Shown: piece by piece, positions 25,961-37,721 of the stretch | How the letters are laid out: the number at the start of each line of letters is the position of its first letter | Numbering within the stretch: the stretch's first letter is position 1 | Origin: Brachypodium distachyon | Taxonomy: Eukaryota; Streptophyta; Magnoliopsida; Poales; Poaceae | Direction of reading: 5' to 3' | Assembly: GCF_000005505.3 (NCBI RefSeq) | Contig: NC_016132.3 | Coordinates: forward strand, 43,166,914 to 43,230,913 | DNA length: 64,000 bases | Notes under the pieces: generated by a model | Seen by the model: only the letters and a program-made list of their open reading frames with translations | What the model was told of the DNA's origin: nothing | Database searches by the model: none | Position numbers and translations under genes: made by a program

Positions 25961-28900
25961 ATGGCGACGCCGCTTCGATGCCTGTGCCTGCTACTCTGTT
26001 CCCTCATCGGCGCCGCGCGCTCTGCGGCGCCGCCGGCGTTGCAGAGGCTCAAGGCAATCGCTGCTGAAAATGGTACGCACGACCAAGCCATCAGCGTCCT
26101 TCTGATTCCCTATTGCTTGGTTCCTTGCCCCCTCTGTCTGCAACTCTGCATGTCCTGCTACGAGAAATTTGTCCACGGCTGTGCCTGCCTGCCTGACTGG
26201 ATATGAACCATGAACGGCTTTGTTTGTGAGCAGCTCAGATGCCACCGGGAGTTGGTCGTGCCCTCTCGCCTCCGCTCATCGGACACGGCGGCCGCATCGT
26301 CGCTTGCTCCGGGAAGAACCTCCTCGCGTTCGAGCCAAACGGATCCATCGCGTGGATCGTTCCCCTCGGATACAATTGTAAACAAGACGTCGCTCCGATT
26401 ACCGAGAGGGAGAAGGTAGTGCTTTTTAAGCTGTGCCAAATATTCTACTCCCTCCGTCCCAAAATACAGACACTCTCTTTATTTACAGCTCTTTTAAATT
26501 TTTTTGGGGGGGATTTCAACAATTCAGGAGTTTGATTTCTCTCGGGTTGTCGCAACTTGCAACCCTAGCTGGCTACATATTTTTTATGGTGATCTATTTG
26601 TAATCTGTATAAAATCCATGCTTAACTATATGAAATACATTGCCGTTACATTCTTGTACACCGGCGTGCCTTAATTATCAGAGATTCAGAGTTAGTGAGG
26701 TGGTATCAATTGTGCAGATATATTTGGTGGCAGAAGATAAGGTCATAAAGATAACTCCGCGAAATTTACGCACTGGTGACCCAGCAACAGAAGTATTTTT
26801 CAGTTACACTTCAACACCGGGGAGGTCCGAGGAGCTCATCGGTTTATCGACTGCCAGCAGCTATTCATCTCTTTTCCTCACCATTATGAACCGTGGCCTT
26901 TTCTCCTTCTCGTTGCGTAATGGGCAGCTACTATGGAGCGCCGGGCCTGTGCTCGATCGCTTCGGTTACCGTATAGGCTGCAAGGGAAACATCTCAGGCT
27001 GCTACTTCAATTCAGCCCCGGTTGTTGATCAGTGTGAGGGGACTCTTTATGTAAGGCCTCACTTCACTGCATTCACAATGTTTTCACCTTTTCTTTTTAC
27101 CGTACCATTTTAACTGCATGACTAAACAGATATCAAATAACGAAGGCCAGCTCTATTCAATGTACATTCATAGCCGTAAGTACAGATGGATCCAAGACTT
27201 GAGCTCGATTGACAAAGTGATGACAATTGCACCAGGAAATAATGGGCGCCTATACGTTGTCCTTCCAAGAAAGTCAATTGTGATGGGTTTTGATGTCCTC
27301 ACAGGACACATTTCATGGCAGCAGAGTGTTGGTCCACTTAGTAACGAGAAAGTCTTGCCAGCCGTTGATTCCAATGGTAAAGGAAAAAAGTTATTTCCAA
27401 CATCATTAATTTGGAATTGGAACATGTTTGTTCCTTCAATAATTACTTCAAATTTACAGCTGCTTAATTTTGATGGGCCAGTAGCTGTATTGTTTACCTG
27501 CATTCTCTTGAGCATTCATATTTTTTATCGAACACCTATTTGCGTGATAATTTGTAATATATCGTCGTCATGCTGCTTTGTTCAAATGTTGTAACAGGTT
27601 GGATATCAATTGGATCGCTAGATGGGACCTTGTATTCAGTCTCTCCGGATGGTGACATCAGAAAGTTTCTTCAAAGAACATCACCAAACTCAGTGATCCA
27701 TGCAAGCCCAGTACTTGACTGCTCAGGGTTTTCAGTGTACATCAGCCAGACCATAATGGAGGCAAAATCAAGCCAAACAATTGGTGATTATACCTATGTA
27801 TCGGCAATGAAGCCATCAAGCATCTTGTTTACTTTGTTAGCTCCAGCAACAGGGACAACCTATTGGACTGAAAAGTATCCTGGTTTGCTTCTTTGTTTAC
27901 ATGAGTGTGTCATTTTCCCCCTCCAAAGTAGCATTTTAAGTTAATTATTATATGGTGTTCATTTCCTTGTTAGGAGAATTAGCAGATTTGCTGTCCAGCA
28001 GTGACCTGAACTATTTTACACTTGATGAGACTATTCTTCTCACTGCTCTATCTGCTGGAAGTACGTCTTTTTTAGCTCCTGAGTCCTCAATTAAAAAGTT
28101 AATATGCTTCAATCCCACAGAATAAAGAAACAATAAAAAGGAAACTGCTAAAAATTATTCCTGACATGAACTAAGATTTGAAGCCCTTAAATCTCTTGGC
28201 ACAGGAATTGGCAGCACCATCCAATGCTACACGAAAAGTATGTTTCTTTTCTTGAGTACTAATTGGTTGCCCGTCCTAAAGCTGTAATATCTTGCTGAGG
28301 GCTTCACTTCACATCTTTGTTTTGCAAGGGCAAAAGATTGCCTGGACCTGCAGAAAATCAAAACCCAAGTTTGTCCATGGTGATCCAGGTGAAATTCAAG
28401 TTGTCATTTTTCTTCTTCTGTCACTAATGTTTGACTAAAAATGCATGATTACTGACTGAATAGTCTATTTCCATTAGGTGACCACAACCATGCCCTTTTG
28501 TTGTTCTTCTTCCAACTCATTGTCATAGTGATACAATCGGTAATTGTTCGGTTTTGCTGCATCTTCTGGAGGAAGAAAAAGCTTCAACATAATGGGTTGC
28601 AGAAGTTCCTGGAAAAGAGGGTATGTGCATTGGTGCATTGTTTAGGGTGACTTCTCCACTGAAATCTTCTCTGACCTCTCTACCTTCTGAACTGCAGCGT
28701 TCTCTACACAGCAAGAGAAGAATCTTAGGCAAGATTATCTCAGAGCTAGAGCAGAAGGCGGTCGAAGATGCCTCTTCAAACGAAATTCTGGAACAGCTGG
28801 GTGAAATGGTGAAAGCCAAGGAAGGTGTTGAGAGGAAGCTATACACATCTTACAGCCTTGGCAGAGATGTCCTGGGCTTGAGGCAACGCTCTTCCATTTT

Positions 28901-29330
28901 GCCACTTTACAACGGAAAACACAAGAGTCATTCATTTCACGGCGCACAGAGAGAAAGCATTACAATCTTTAATACACTCAGCAACACCTCTTCTTCGGAG
29001 GATAGAACAACCAGCAGCTACTCTAGTGGCAGTGGGAGCTGCAGTGGAAGTAGCTGCGAAGATATGGAATCTGACACAAGGTTTAATTCAGCAGGAGAGG
29101 CTGGACCTTCCAACACTGCAGATGTTGCAGTGGGAGCCCAAGGCAAATGCCCTGCAGATGCCGAACCTTCGTATCGGGTGTTTACAAATCCACTGTATGT
29201 GCAAGGAGAAAGCAGTGGCGAATCACTGTCGCGGAGGCAGGAATTTCTGATGGAGACCATGCATCAAGGTAGTGCACCAACCAAGAGAATGTGGCTGAAG
29301 AGGAGGCGAACTCTGTCTTCAACGAACTGA
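25961..29330 (+). CDS. GEX3: GAMETE EXPRESSED 3-like membrane protein, 704 aa, ten exons
   Basis: Exons are 25961-26072, 26234-26415, 26718-27050, 27130-27376, 27598-27882, 27974-28060, 28205-28237, 28329-28388, 28478-28620 and 28698-29330. They total 705 codons with stop, all in frame with GT-AG borders. The start gives an N-terminal signal peptide (hydrophobic residues about 6-20, then Ala/Arg). A lumenal or extracellular region follows with repeated beta-propeller/PQQ-like blades (GRIVACSGKNLLAFEPNGSI, GQLYSMYI, WISIGSLDGTLYSVSPDGDI). One membrane helix lies about 450-475 (LLLFFFQLIVIVIQ), then a basic cytosolic tail, a predicted coiled region and a Ser-rich C-terminus. This matches plant GEX3 from memory, a plasma-membrane protein of gametes and egg apparatus implicated in pollen-tube guidance in Arabidopsis. 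The gene converges on KIN-8A with about 590 bases between stops. Symbol assigned by recall, not by search. Confidence 0.85.
26444..26530. mobile_element. Partial Stowaway-type MITE in GEX3-like intron 2
   Basis: One terminus, TA-CTCCCTCCGTCCCAAAATAC, is present. The opposite terminus is not recognisable. Confidence 0.55.
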
Positions 29331-29915
29331 CGTAACTCAACAAATCAGAGATGCATGAAAAATGTCGAACTCTGTCTTCAGCAAACTGATGTAACTCAAC
29401 AAGTCAGATATGCATGGAAATTTAGCTGGCTTGATTATGGATGGTACTTCTGTTCTTAAAAATCTAGGATGTTATTTCCTAATGTTATGTTCCATTTCTA
29501 GAAAGTTTACACTGAAATGCACATGAGACAAAATCGATGTATGTGAACAGAATATGCACTTACGAGACTTTCAACTTTTACAAGATTGCTCAAGTTCCCC
29601 TTATGAGACTTTCAACTTTTACAAAAATATGCATAGAACTGCCACTGTTTTTGCTTCAGTAATAGAAATAACAGTAAGGAAAGCTTGTGTCTTTACTATA
29701 AAAAAAATCAGCTCATGTCCTCTGTCCTGAAAAAAATATTTTAAAGTTCTAATATTGTAAATTAACACCAAGAAAACTATATATGTTAAACTGAATTCAA
29801 TCAACAGAATACAGGGATTTCAACAAAAACTCCCATTGCCATAGCTGACAAAAGCAAGATATGAACATCTCTATCGGGTGTAGCTGTCAACTCCTGAGCG
29901 TCCTAAGTCTCCGTT
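29331..29915. other. Shared 3' flanks of convergent genes
   Basis: This AT-rich stretch separates the stop of the GEX3-like gene from the stop of the kinesin. A short block (cgaactctgtcttca..aactgA.gtaactcaacaa) occurs twice at 29308-29345 and 29366-29402, a small tandem duplication spanning the stop codon region. Otherwise it is presumably 3' UTRs. Confidence 0.55.
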
Positions 29916-32900
29916 TTAGGCTCTTTGACGTGTGAATCCCGGCTGAAATAAAAAGTGGGATGCAGGGTCAGGCCCCAAAAGGAGCAGAATCAAAATTTAT
30001 ATGATGGCCTGCACCATTCGTCTCATATGCAACAGTGATATGAACTAAAGGACTGTACCTGAAGTAGCATCGAAGGGGCCCTCGGTGGTGTATCAGCAGC
30101 CACATGGCTCCGAGTTTTCCTTCCATTGACAGCAAGAACTGAAGGGCTCTCACCTCCGAAGTCCCAGAAGGTACGCTTCTTAGCAGTTGGAGTAGGTGAT
30201 TTGAACCGGTGGCTTGGGCTCTTCAGCTCGCCTGCAGCTGCTGTATCTTTCTGCACCTTTCGTAGGGAGGTCCTCATGATAACTCTTCTTTCAGTTGTTG
30301 CTGCTTCAGGGTCATTTGAATTCTTTCTGTTGATCAAACCACGGATGAACTCGTCCTTCTGCTTGAGCTGCAGAAAGTGTTCTTTCTTCATCTTCTCAAT
30401 CTCAGCCTCCAGGGACTTCACTTTCCTCTGCAGATCTCGAACCTGTGCATTGTCAACTGGCCTTTTGTGATTTGGTGTGCTGAAACAGCTCCCATCCAAT
30501 ATAGATCGCTTTGCCTTCCTTTGGGTTGAGCATGGCATGGTAATGGGAGGCGAGGGGGCAACAGATTGTTGCGGTGAGGCGTTGGAAGCAAGGGACTGAG
30601 CCTGCACGGTCAGTAGCTTCTGTTGCTGCTTCGCCACCTGCTGCCTCAGCTCGCTATTCTCCTTCTGGAGCTCCAGTACTAGCTTAGACTGGTCAGCATC
30701 CGCATCTGGTGCCTTATAGCTCTCCTCATTCCCAGCGGTCATTGCCTAAAACATCATAAGGTTATTTCACTTTTTACCATCAGTTCTACTCAGTAGAATA
30801 TATACATGTTGCAAGATTAAGGTTTAGAAAACCATATTTCCAGACCTTGGTTTTTATCTCCTTGGCACGGTCAGCCCAGTGAAGAGTGTTCTGTGTCTCA
30901 CCAAAGGAAAGATTAGAGGGGCTGATGTTTGCAATCATGACAGTGTTGCATGCCCCCCCGAGTGAATCCTTCAGGAGCTGTGTCAGCTTGGAATTGCGGT
31001 ATGGTATGTGCCTCTTCCCCTCCACAAGAGCATTGATGCAACTGCTGAGTGCAAGGAGAGAGCGATTTATGTTTGCTCCTTCCAGCGACCTCTGCGTGCG
31101 TTGATCGGTTGCTAGAGCTCTCTCTGATCCAGCAAGATCAATGAGCGAGAGCTTTCCGACTCGTGCTACAATATTAGCTCCATCCAGGTATCTATATTCA
31201 ACAACAACCTGCAAAATTTTCAATGGTTCATATATATCCAGTGTATAGAGTTGTGTTGTTTGGAGGGTGAAAGCGTATGTTGCATATTAACCTGTAGTAT
31301 TGCATGAGAGCGTGATGAGGTCTCATTCATTCGAGTTGGTTCAGTTGTCCTATTCTGGTTACCTTGTTGAAGTAATTTCATAACCTGTTATAAACAAATA
31401 TATTCGTTAAGAATGTATCATTTTGATTAAGAAGTAAAAAAAGTATAGTGCCTCAGAAGAGCTTATTACTTCATCTGTGGAGTATGCCCTATATTGTGTA
31501 AGACCAGCGGCAACAATTCCCTGGAATGAGTAATGCATTCTTCTGTTAGAATACTCACAACAAAGAAGGCCTATAAATTGTACATATATTACTAAGTGCG
31601 TACATAACATATATTATGGCGTGTGTACATAACACATAGATTCAGAATATTCAGAATAGAGTCATTTAGGAACATAATATACTGTATTATGAAACAAATT
31701 TTAACTTGATGTCACAAAGCGAAAAGTATTTTTCCCAACAAAACTTGCTTCAATAGTTGAAACATAGTGAAGCTCAAATACCTGCTTATCCTCTCTTAGG
31801 AGGAGGGGTCTTCCAGGAGACAGTAAATCCCTCACCGTCTCATTGTAGACCTCGAGGTACGACAGCTGAATTGAGTGGCTGCCGTCATAGCTCCTCTGCC
31901 TCACCTTAGAGAACAAATCCTTGATTGCGAGCACCATTACACCTGGGTTTTCCATCGTCCCGAGCATTGTATAAGTTTTCCCAGCCCCTGTTGCTCCATA
32001 GCAGAACACTGTCCCGTTCCTACCTTGCAGAACACCTTCAACGAGATCTGCTGTCCTGCAGTACCATGATGAAGGATTTTGCTCATGTTAAATGCCAGGG
32101 AAGCTAAATTGCAATCGGAAATTACCATTATGATGAATTTTCATATGACTACCACTAATTTGCCCTAATTGTCAAGAAGTTGTTACTTGATATAACCAAT
32201 TTCACAGACCTACCATTATTTTTCCCTAACATTTCACAATACTACCACCTCTATAACCAATTTGACAAACTTGTCATGAAATGAGGTGCTATTGTCTAAT
32301 TTAGCCATATCAACTTGTGTAGTTCTCAGCAGGTTTATCACTTCCAAGTGGAAAAGCTCAAAGCTCTACATTTACCGTTTTTTTTCTCATCAATATAACT
32401 AAATGCCAGGGAAGCTAAATTGCAATCGGGAAATACCATTATGATGAATTTTCATATACTACCACTAATTTGTCCTATTTTTTTTCGAAAAGGAGGGAGT
32501 CAAGAAGTTGTTACTTGATATAACCAATTTCACAGACCTACGATTACTTCTCCCTAACATTTCACAATACTACCACCACTATAACCAATTTGGCAAACTT
32601 GTCATGAAATGCAGTTGCTATTGTCTAATTTAGTCATATCAACTTGCACAGTTCTCAGCAGGTTTATCACTTCCAAGTTGAAAAGCTCAAAGCTCTACAC
32701 TTTCCATTTTTTCCATGTCAATATAATTAAATGATTGTCTGAAATATGTGCTTATAAAAAAAATTTGAGTACAACGCCTGTGTATAGCCATGAATGGTAC
32801 TGCTCATCTTACGAGGTGCTGTAGACTTCGGCCTGCGTCGTGGAGTCGGGGAAGGATGCATCAAAGCAGAAATGGTGGTGGCCGCGCCCCCGCTTCAGGC

Positions 32901-33654
32901 GGAGGTAGTCGTTCTCGGAGGCCAAGTCCGTGAGATCCACGTCCTTCTTGTTCAGGATCTTGACGCAGCTCTTGGACCCGGCCTCCTTTTCCTTTCTCGA
33001 CATCGGCCGCAGCCGGACGAACACCAGGATACGGCTCCCCGTGGCGTCGGCATTGCCGGGCCCGATTTCTCCTACAGCCTTCAGCTTGCCGCCCATGCCA
33101 CCTCCCAGTGAGAGCTTCCTCGCCGACGACGGCGGGAGCGCCGGCTCCAACTTCTTGACGGGGCAGGACATGGCGTTGACTGGGTGGGCCACGTTCTCCT
33201 TCTCCTTGTGCTCCGCTGGCCGCGAGAAGACGACGACGTTGTCGTTCCTGGAAGAAGGTGCTCGCGCCTCCGGAGGCGCCATGTTTTCCCTCAGCACCGC
33301 CGCCTCGGGGACCGGAGCAAAGGCGTCGCCGTAGCGCTTGGCAGCCTCCTCCTCCTCGCCGGCATCCCTGCCGTTCTCGTCCTTGCCCCCCTCGACGATG
33401 GCATGCTGGATGCTGCGGCTGCGGCGGACGGCGGCGGCGCCCTGCGACGAGGCGAGCTGCTGCTTGTGCTGCTCGTAGAAGAGCGTGAGCGCGTGCATCT
33501 TCTCCTTGAGCCCGTGGTGCGGGTTCGCGAGGTGCCCCCGCCGCGCCGGGCCGTCGTGACCTGGGGCCGACGCCGGCACCCGCGCCGCCGACGGCCGAGC
33601 GCCACCATCGCCGCCGCGGATCGCGCTGGCCTGAGACCGCGTGGAGACCGGCAT
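29916..33654 (-). CDS. KIN8A: Kinesin-8 motor protein (KIN-8A-like), 778 aa, seven exons
   Basis: Minus-strand exons are 33654-32813, 32055-31782, 31520-31470, 31384-31292, 31208-30846, 30745-30059 and 29942-29916. They total 779 codons with stop and keep frame. The N-terminal extension (1-207) begins MPVSTRS and includes a conserved [16 protein letters not shown] segment. The motor starts near 208 (ILVFVRLRP). It has P-loop GATGAGKT (301-308), switch [10 protein letters not shown] (409-417) and switch II DLAGSE (444-449), followed by the neck region and coiled coils (about 560-595 and 650-690). The C-terminal tail is basic. All nucleotide-binding motifs are intact, so an active microtubule motor is expected. 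Kinesin-8 members usually regulate microtubule plus-end dynamics, with the plant role less clear. The N-terminus matches Arabidopsis KIN-8A (At1g18550) from memory. Intron 1 contains a tandem duplication of about 310 bp. Confidence 0.92.
32088..32735. repeat. Tandem duplication inside kinesin intron 1
   Basis: Two direct copies, about 32088-32399 and 32400-32735, begin AAATGCCAGGGAAGCTAAAT and share nearly all sequence. The second copy carries a short insertion (TTTTTTTTCGAAAAGGAGGGAGT) near 32477. The first copy starts about 30 bases before the exon 2 acceptor region on the plus strand, entirely within the intron. Confidence 0.88.
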
Positions 33655-36600
33655 TTTCTCAGGGGGGATGTGATCACAAGCTCAGCTCCAGCATCAACTC
33701 TGATCCCCCTCAAAGAACCCAAAGAACGCAGGATAATCGCACAGTTTCTCCAAAATTCCTCGGGTCAGCGCACTAGATCGACGAAATCGCCGAACACAGA
33801 TGCACTAACGCCGGCGAATCGGAACAAGATCTCGAAATTTCCCGGGATTTTGGGCTGGACGGGGTTTGTGGTTTCTGGATTTGGGAAGAGGCGGAGAGAG
33901 GCGTTCATCAGTTTCAGTTTCTTGTAAAGTCGCAAAACAGTGGTGAGGGAGCTGGGGGCAACGAGATGCGGGGGACGGGGTGGCCGTCGGATCGGGGCGT
34001 CCGGAGATGGACGGCGGATGCGCGGCCGTGGGTTTGAAATCTCGGCGAGGGAGGGGAAGGGGATCACCGGGCTGCAACGGTCGGGTGTGAACGTCGGCCG
34101 CAACGGTCGGGAGGCGATTATGACAGGTGGGGCTGCCAGACCAGTCTGGGAGGTGAAAATGTGCTGGGGTCGATCGTCACGTCAGGACGAGCAGGAGCGA
34201 TTATTACGGGGGGCATGAATCCACAGTTATTTGGGACTCAATCAATTGAATTTTGATGGGCGATGCATGGATTTGGGCATCATGAGCGGCCTGCGGCCAC
34301 CTGATTAATGACATGATTCCCAAGCGATCGCCAAGCGAAAATCTTGGTTTAAGAGCGCATTATGTTGCACGACAGCTCAGCTGCGACAATGAATCCATCC
34401 AAATGTCAAAACTTTTCTCAATGTGCACTGAACTTATATGGCCATGGTAAGAAATCAACAACACGGACATAAAGTAACAGGATGACAGACGCCTAGTCAC
34501 ACGGGATTTCGATTTTACCGTACACGAGACAAACAAATGAAACGTCAATAGAAGAAGAATCAATTGGTTCAGTAGTAGTACCCTGCATGACTCCGAGCCA
34601 AAAGAGATCCACCTCCAAGACCAAAATCTTACTCGGTCTCGCTCTGAGCAAATTCGAGAGCTTCTTTTGAACATGGATTGGGATCAATGCTGTCTCTGCT
34701 TTGTTGAAACCTAGCTGTTTCAATTTTGAAAATTCTGGATTAAGATGATGATCGGTTTTAACCAAGTGGTCACGAATGCCTGGAATGAGCCAGTCATCAT
34801 TGCCGTTGTCCTTTCAGCAAGCTCAACAAGATGACGTTCAGAATCAGGAAAAGGAGCAACTCTTGAAGGACCTAGGTTTATTAATATGTAGTTAAGCATT
34901 ATTAAGTTCGTTATTACATTAATCATTTATTATGAAAATGACTACGAATCAAAACATATTTTTTAATAAAACCCCTTTAAACCCTAATGTTGGACCTTTG
35001 TGAAGCAACATGTCTAAATACATGTCCAATGGCGTTGAGTTGAATAGTTACGACAAATTCATTTATATATAATATGACCCTCTAAAGTTTTTCTTAATCT
35101 ATGACATTCGTAATACCGCGAGTTCTCCTTCGTTGGCAGTATGGTTGTTGTAATCGATGATAAGACCAGCAATGTCAATGTTGACACCAACTGCGGCAAC
35201 AGCCACAACAAAGGCATGAGCAGCAGTGCTGGTGTCAACCTATGCCTTGGCAGTAACTAACACGTATTGTTGAAGTTCGTGGATGACCTACTGTTGTTGA
35301 TGTCAGAAATAAGCCTTGCGCAACTATTTGCGTTGTAGTAGGAGCCCGTGCCTTAGCGTTAGCGGTGGTTTGCACCGGAGGATCAACGTTCTAGTTGTCA
35401 GCCATCGATGACGAAGAAGACGGCAGAGCAAGGACAAAGCAAAACGAGCAGTCACGTAGGACCGCTTCCCAAAAACCCTATCGACCGTCTCCCAGGAAGG
35501 ATCTCGAATTTCGAGGTTCCGGATGCCTACTCTTCTGGCGAGTTGTTTTGCAGGACAGAGTAATCTCATTATATAGCCACACGGGTTGAGTCGATTCAAT
35601 TTAATCCAAAACCGACTCCACAAATATCGCATCTTTTACGCGCCCGTAACAAATTTCAACCGGCAAAAAGATAATAATGAGTCCGGACCCGCACCTGAGC
35701 TGCACCGACTAGATTGAACTCAATTCACAACGCGCGAGCGGGTGGCGGTGGAGGAGCGCGCATGGGGTTATCCTTAGTTTCTTGCTAATGGATAGGGAGC
35801 CAGCACCCTTTATATGTTGGCATTCAAGTCTCTCAACTATTAAGGTGAGACTATTCTGTTATAAACTTTTTAGAGACCACCCAATCTCATAAACCACGAC
35901 AAACAGTCAGGGCGCATATATGTGTGTTCTTTCGAGAATACTCCGTAGGACAACATCTATGTTATACAAACATCCATTAAGTTAAACAGCATACCATGCG
36001 GTTCACGTGAGTAATGCATCTTCAATGAGGTGGGATAAGGAATTTACTTTCCTTGGTTGTCCAATGACTTATCTCACAGGTCCTAATCGACGGGATTTCC
36101 GATCACATAGGCTGGTTTATCGCCACGGTAAAAGGAATGGCCTAATTTTTGGGGTCACTTGGGATAGTAAACTCATGCATCTATTCCTTGGTAATGTGTA
36201 GGAAGAAGGCATCATCCTTTTCATTTATAGGGATCGGGAAATTCCGTCTATATGTTAGGTCACTGCACATGGGCCAAGCCAATAGTGTAAGTTTTAGTTT
36301 TTCTCTGATTTTTCTAATTTACTTGTTGTTTTCTTCCTCTTTGTTGCATTTTTATTAAATTTAGTATAGTTTTCATGATGGACAATTTTTATCCATAAAG
36401 GTGACATTTTTTTTGTAAATATTATACATTTTATTTGAAAAAGTGAACTGACGTGGGTATGACCTATCGGGTCCCCACAGTTGGCATACCTGGTGCGGCC
36501 CGACTGGGAGCCCACTCGATGATCCACTACGATCGATGAAGCCCAAGTACCTTGGACTGCGGCGCAAGAAAAGGAAACCGACTTACAGTTCGTTCCAACT

Positions 36601-37721
36601 TATAACCTACCCGGACTCTGCGCACCTAGCCTCCTATATAAAGGACTAGGAGGGGCACCGGGGAGGATCAATGAAGACAGTTCTCATACACACATGCCAG
36701 ATCTAATCTGCGCACCATAGCCTCCATGGCAAACTTGTACGAGCAGGAGTAGGGGTATTACCTCCACGAGGACTCCGAACCTGGGTAAATTGTGCCCCCG
36801 CGTCCTTGTTAGCCGACGCAATCACCAACACATACATTTTCTCTCAAAACACAAGTCCATAACAATGGGGGCATTGCCGAGAACCACATGAACATCTTCA
36901 AGAAATAGATATTTTCTATAAAGATGTATACTTTATTTTATAGAAGATCGCTTGCAAATTGTTCCAAGTCACTCAGTTCTGTTTTTCTAAGAACCCTTCT
37001 TTTGTTTTCTCAGCAAACCATTTCTCCTATCTTTAGCAAACTATCTTCTGTCTTTTCATGGAAACCCTACCTTCTGTTTTTTTCTTCTAGAAAGACACTC
37101 CCTTGTGTCTTGTTTTTTGAACACTCATGTGCTTTATTTATTCAATGAACATAGTGCAAATCATTGGAAAAGCTTCAATGATAATGAATATTATTTGTTG
37201 AAATATCATTGACGGAAAAATGCCCATGGCAATACAGCTGTGGAACCATCGAATCATCGTATAATCGATGAGGAGAAAGGACAAAATTATGAAATTACAA
37301 GCAGAACGATTTACAAATTTAATAGAGTAGACAACAATAGTCACACGAAAACTGGATGGAGCCGAAAGGAGAGGGTGGACTAGGCCATTAAATTAAAGAC
37401 ACAAAAAACCTTGTAGAGCGAAAAATACAAATAGACTATCCGTGACGAAGGCGACTCTTTCCGGCTGCTGCTAGGGTTTCTTCTCGGTCCTTCCCTTCTG
37501 TGATTCTGTCAAGGCTTGTACGCTGAATGATAGTATGCCAGCCCGGTAACGTCGGGTTTTTGTCCAACGAAACCATTTAGGCCCAGCAGCCTGGCGAGGT
37601 GGACGAGCCCAAGAAAATAAAAAAGTCTCGACGCCCCGGAGTAGCCCCAGCTGCGGCGGCCTCCAGCCGCGCACGCATCGCCGTCGCCATCTCCACCGAT
37701 CCCTCTCCTCGCGCCACCCTG
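33655..37721. other. Intergenic region between divergent KIN-8A and C3HC genes
   Basis: No supported gene. The first 550 bases are GC-rich and form the kinesin 5' UTR and promoter, without a clear TATA box. 34260-35060 is AT-rich and of unknown origin. 35100-35860 looks like a degraded LTR-retrotransposon end (a GCCATCGATGACGAAGAAGACGG block and an ORF relic). 36440-36870 is a probable solo LTR, listed separately. 36870-37340 is T-rich and unassigned. The last 350 bases are the C3HC promoter. Confidence 0.45.
36440..36870 (+). mobile_element. Probable solo LTR (Gypsy-like)
   Basis: The block has its own TATA motif (CTATATAAAGG at about 36632) followed by GACTAGGAGGGGCACCGGGGAGG and a 3' part reading GGGGTATTACCTCCACGAGG...CTCCGAACCTGGGTAAA. 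That arrangement is characteristic of LTRs of Gypsy elements in grasses. No internal gag-pol is adjacent. Exact ends were not determined. Confidence 0.6.
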
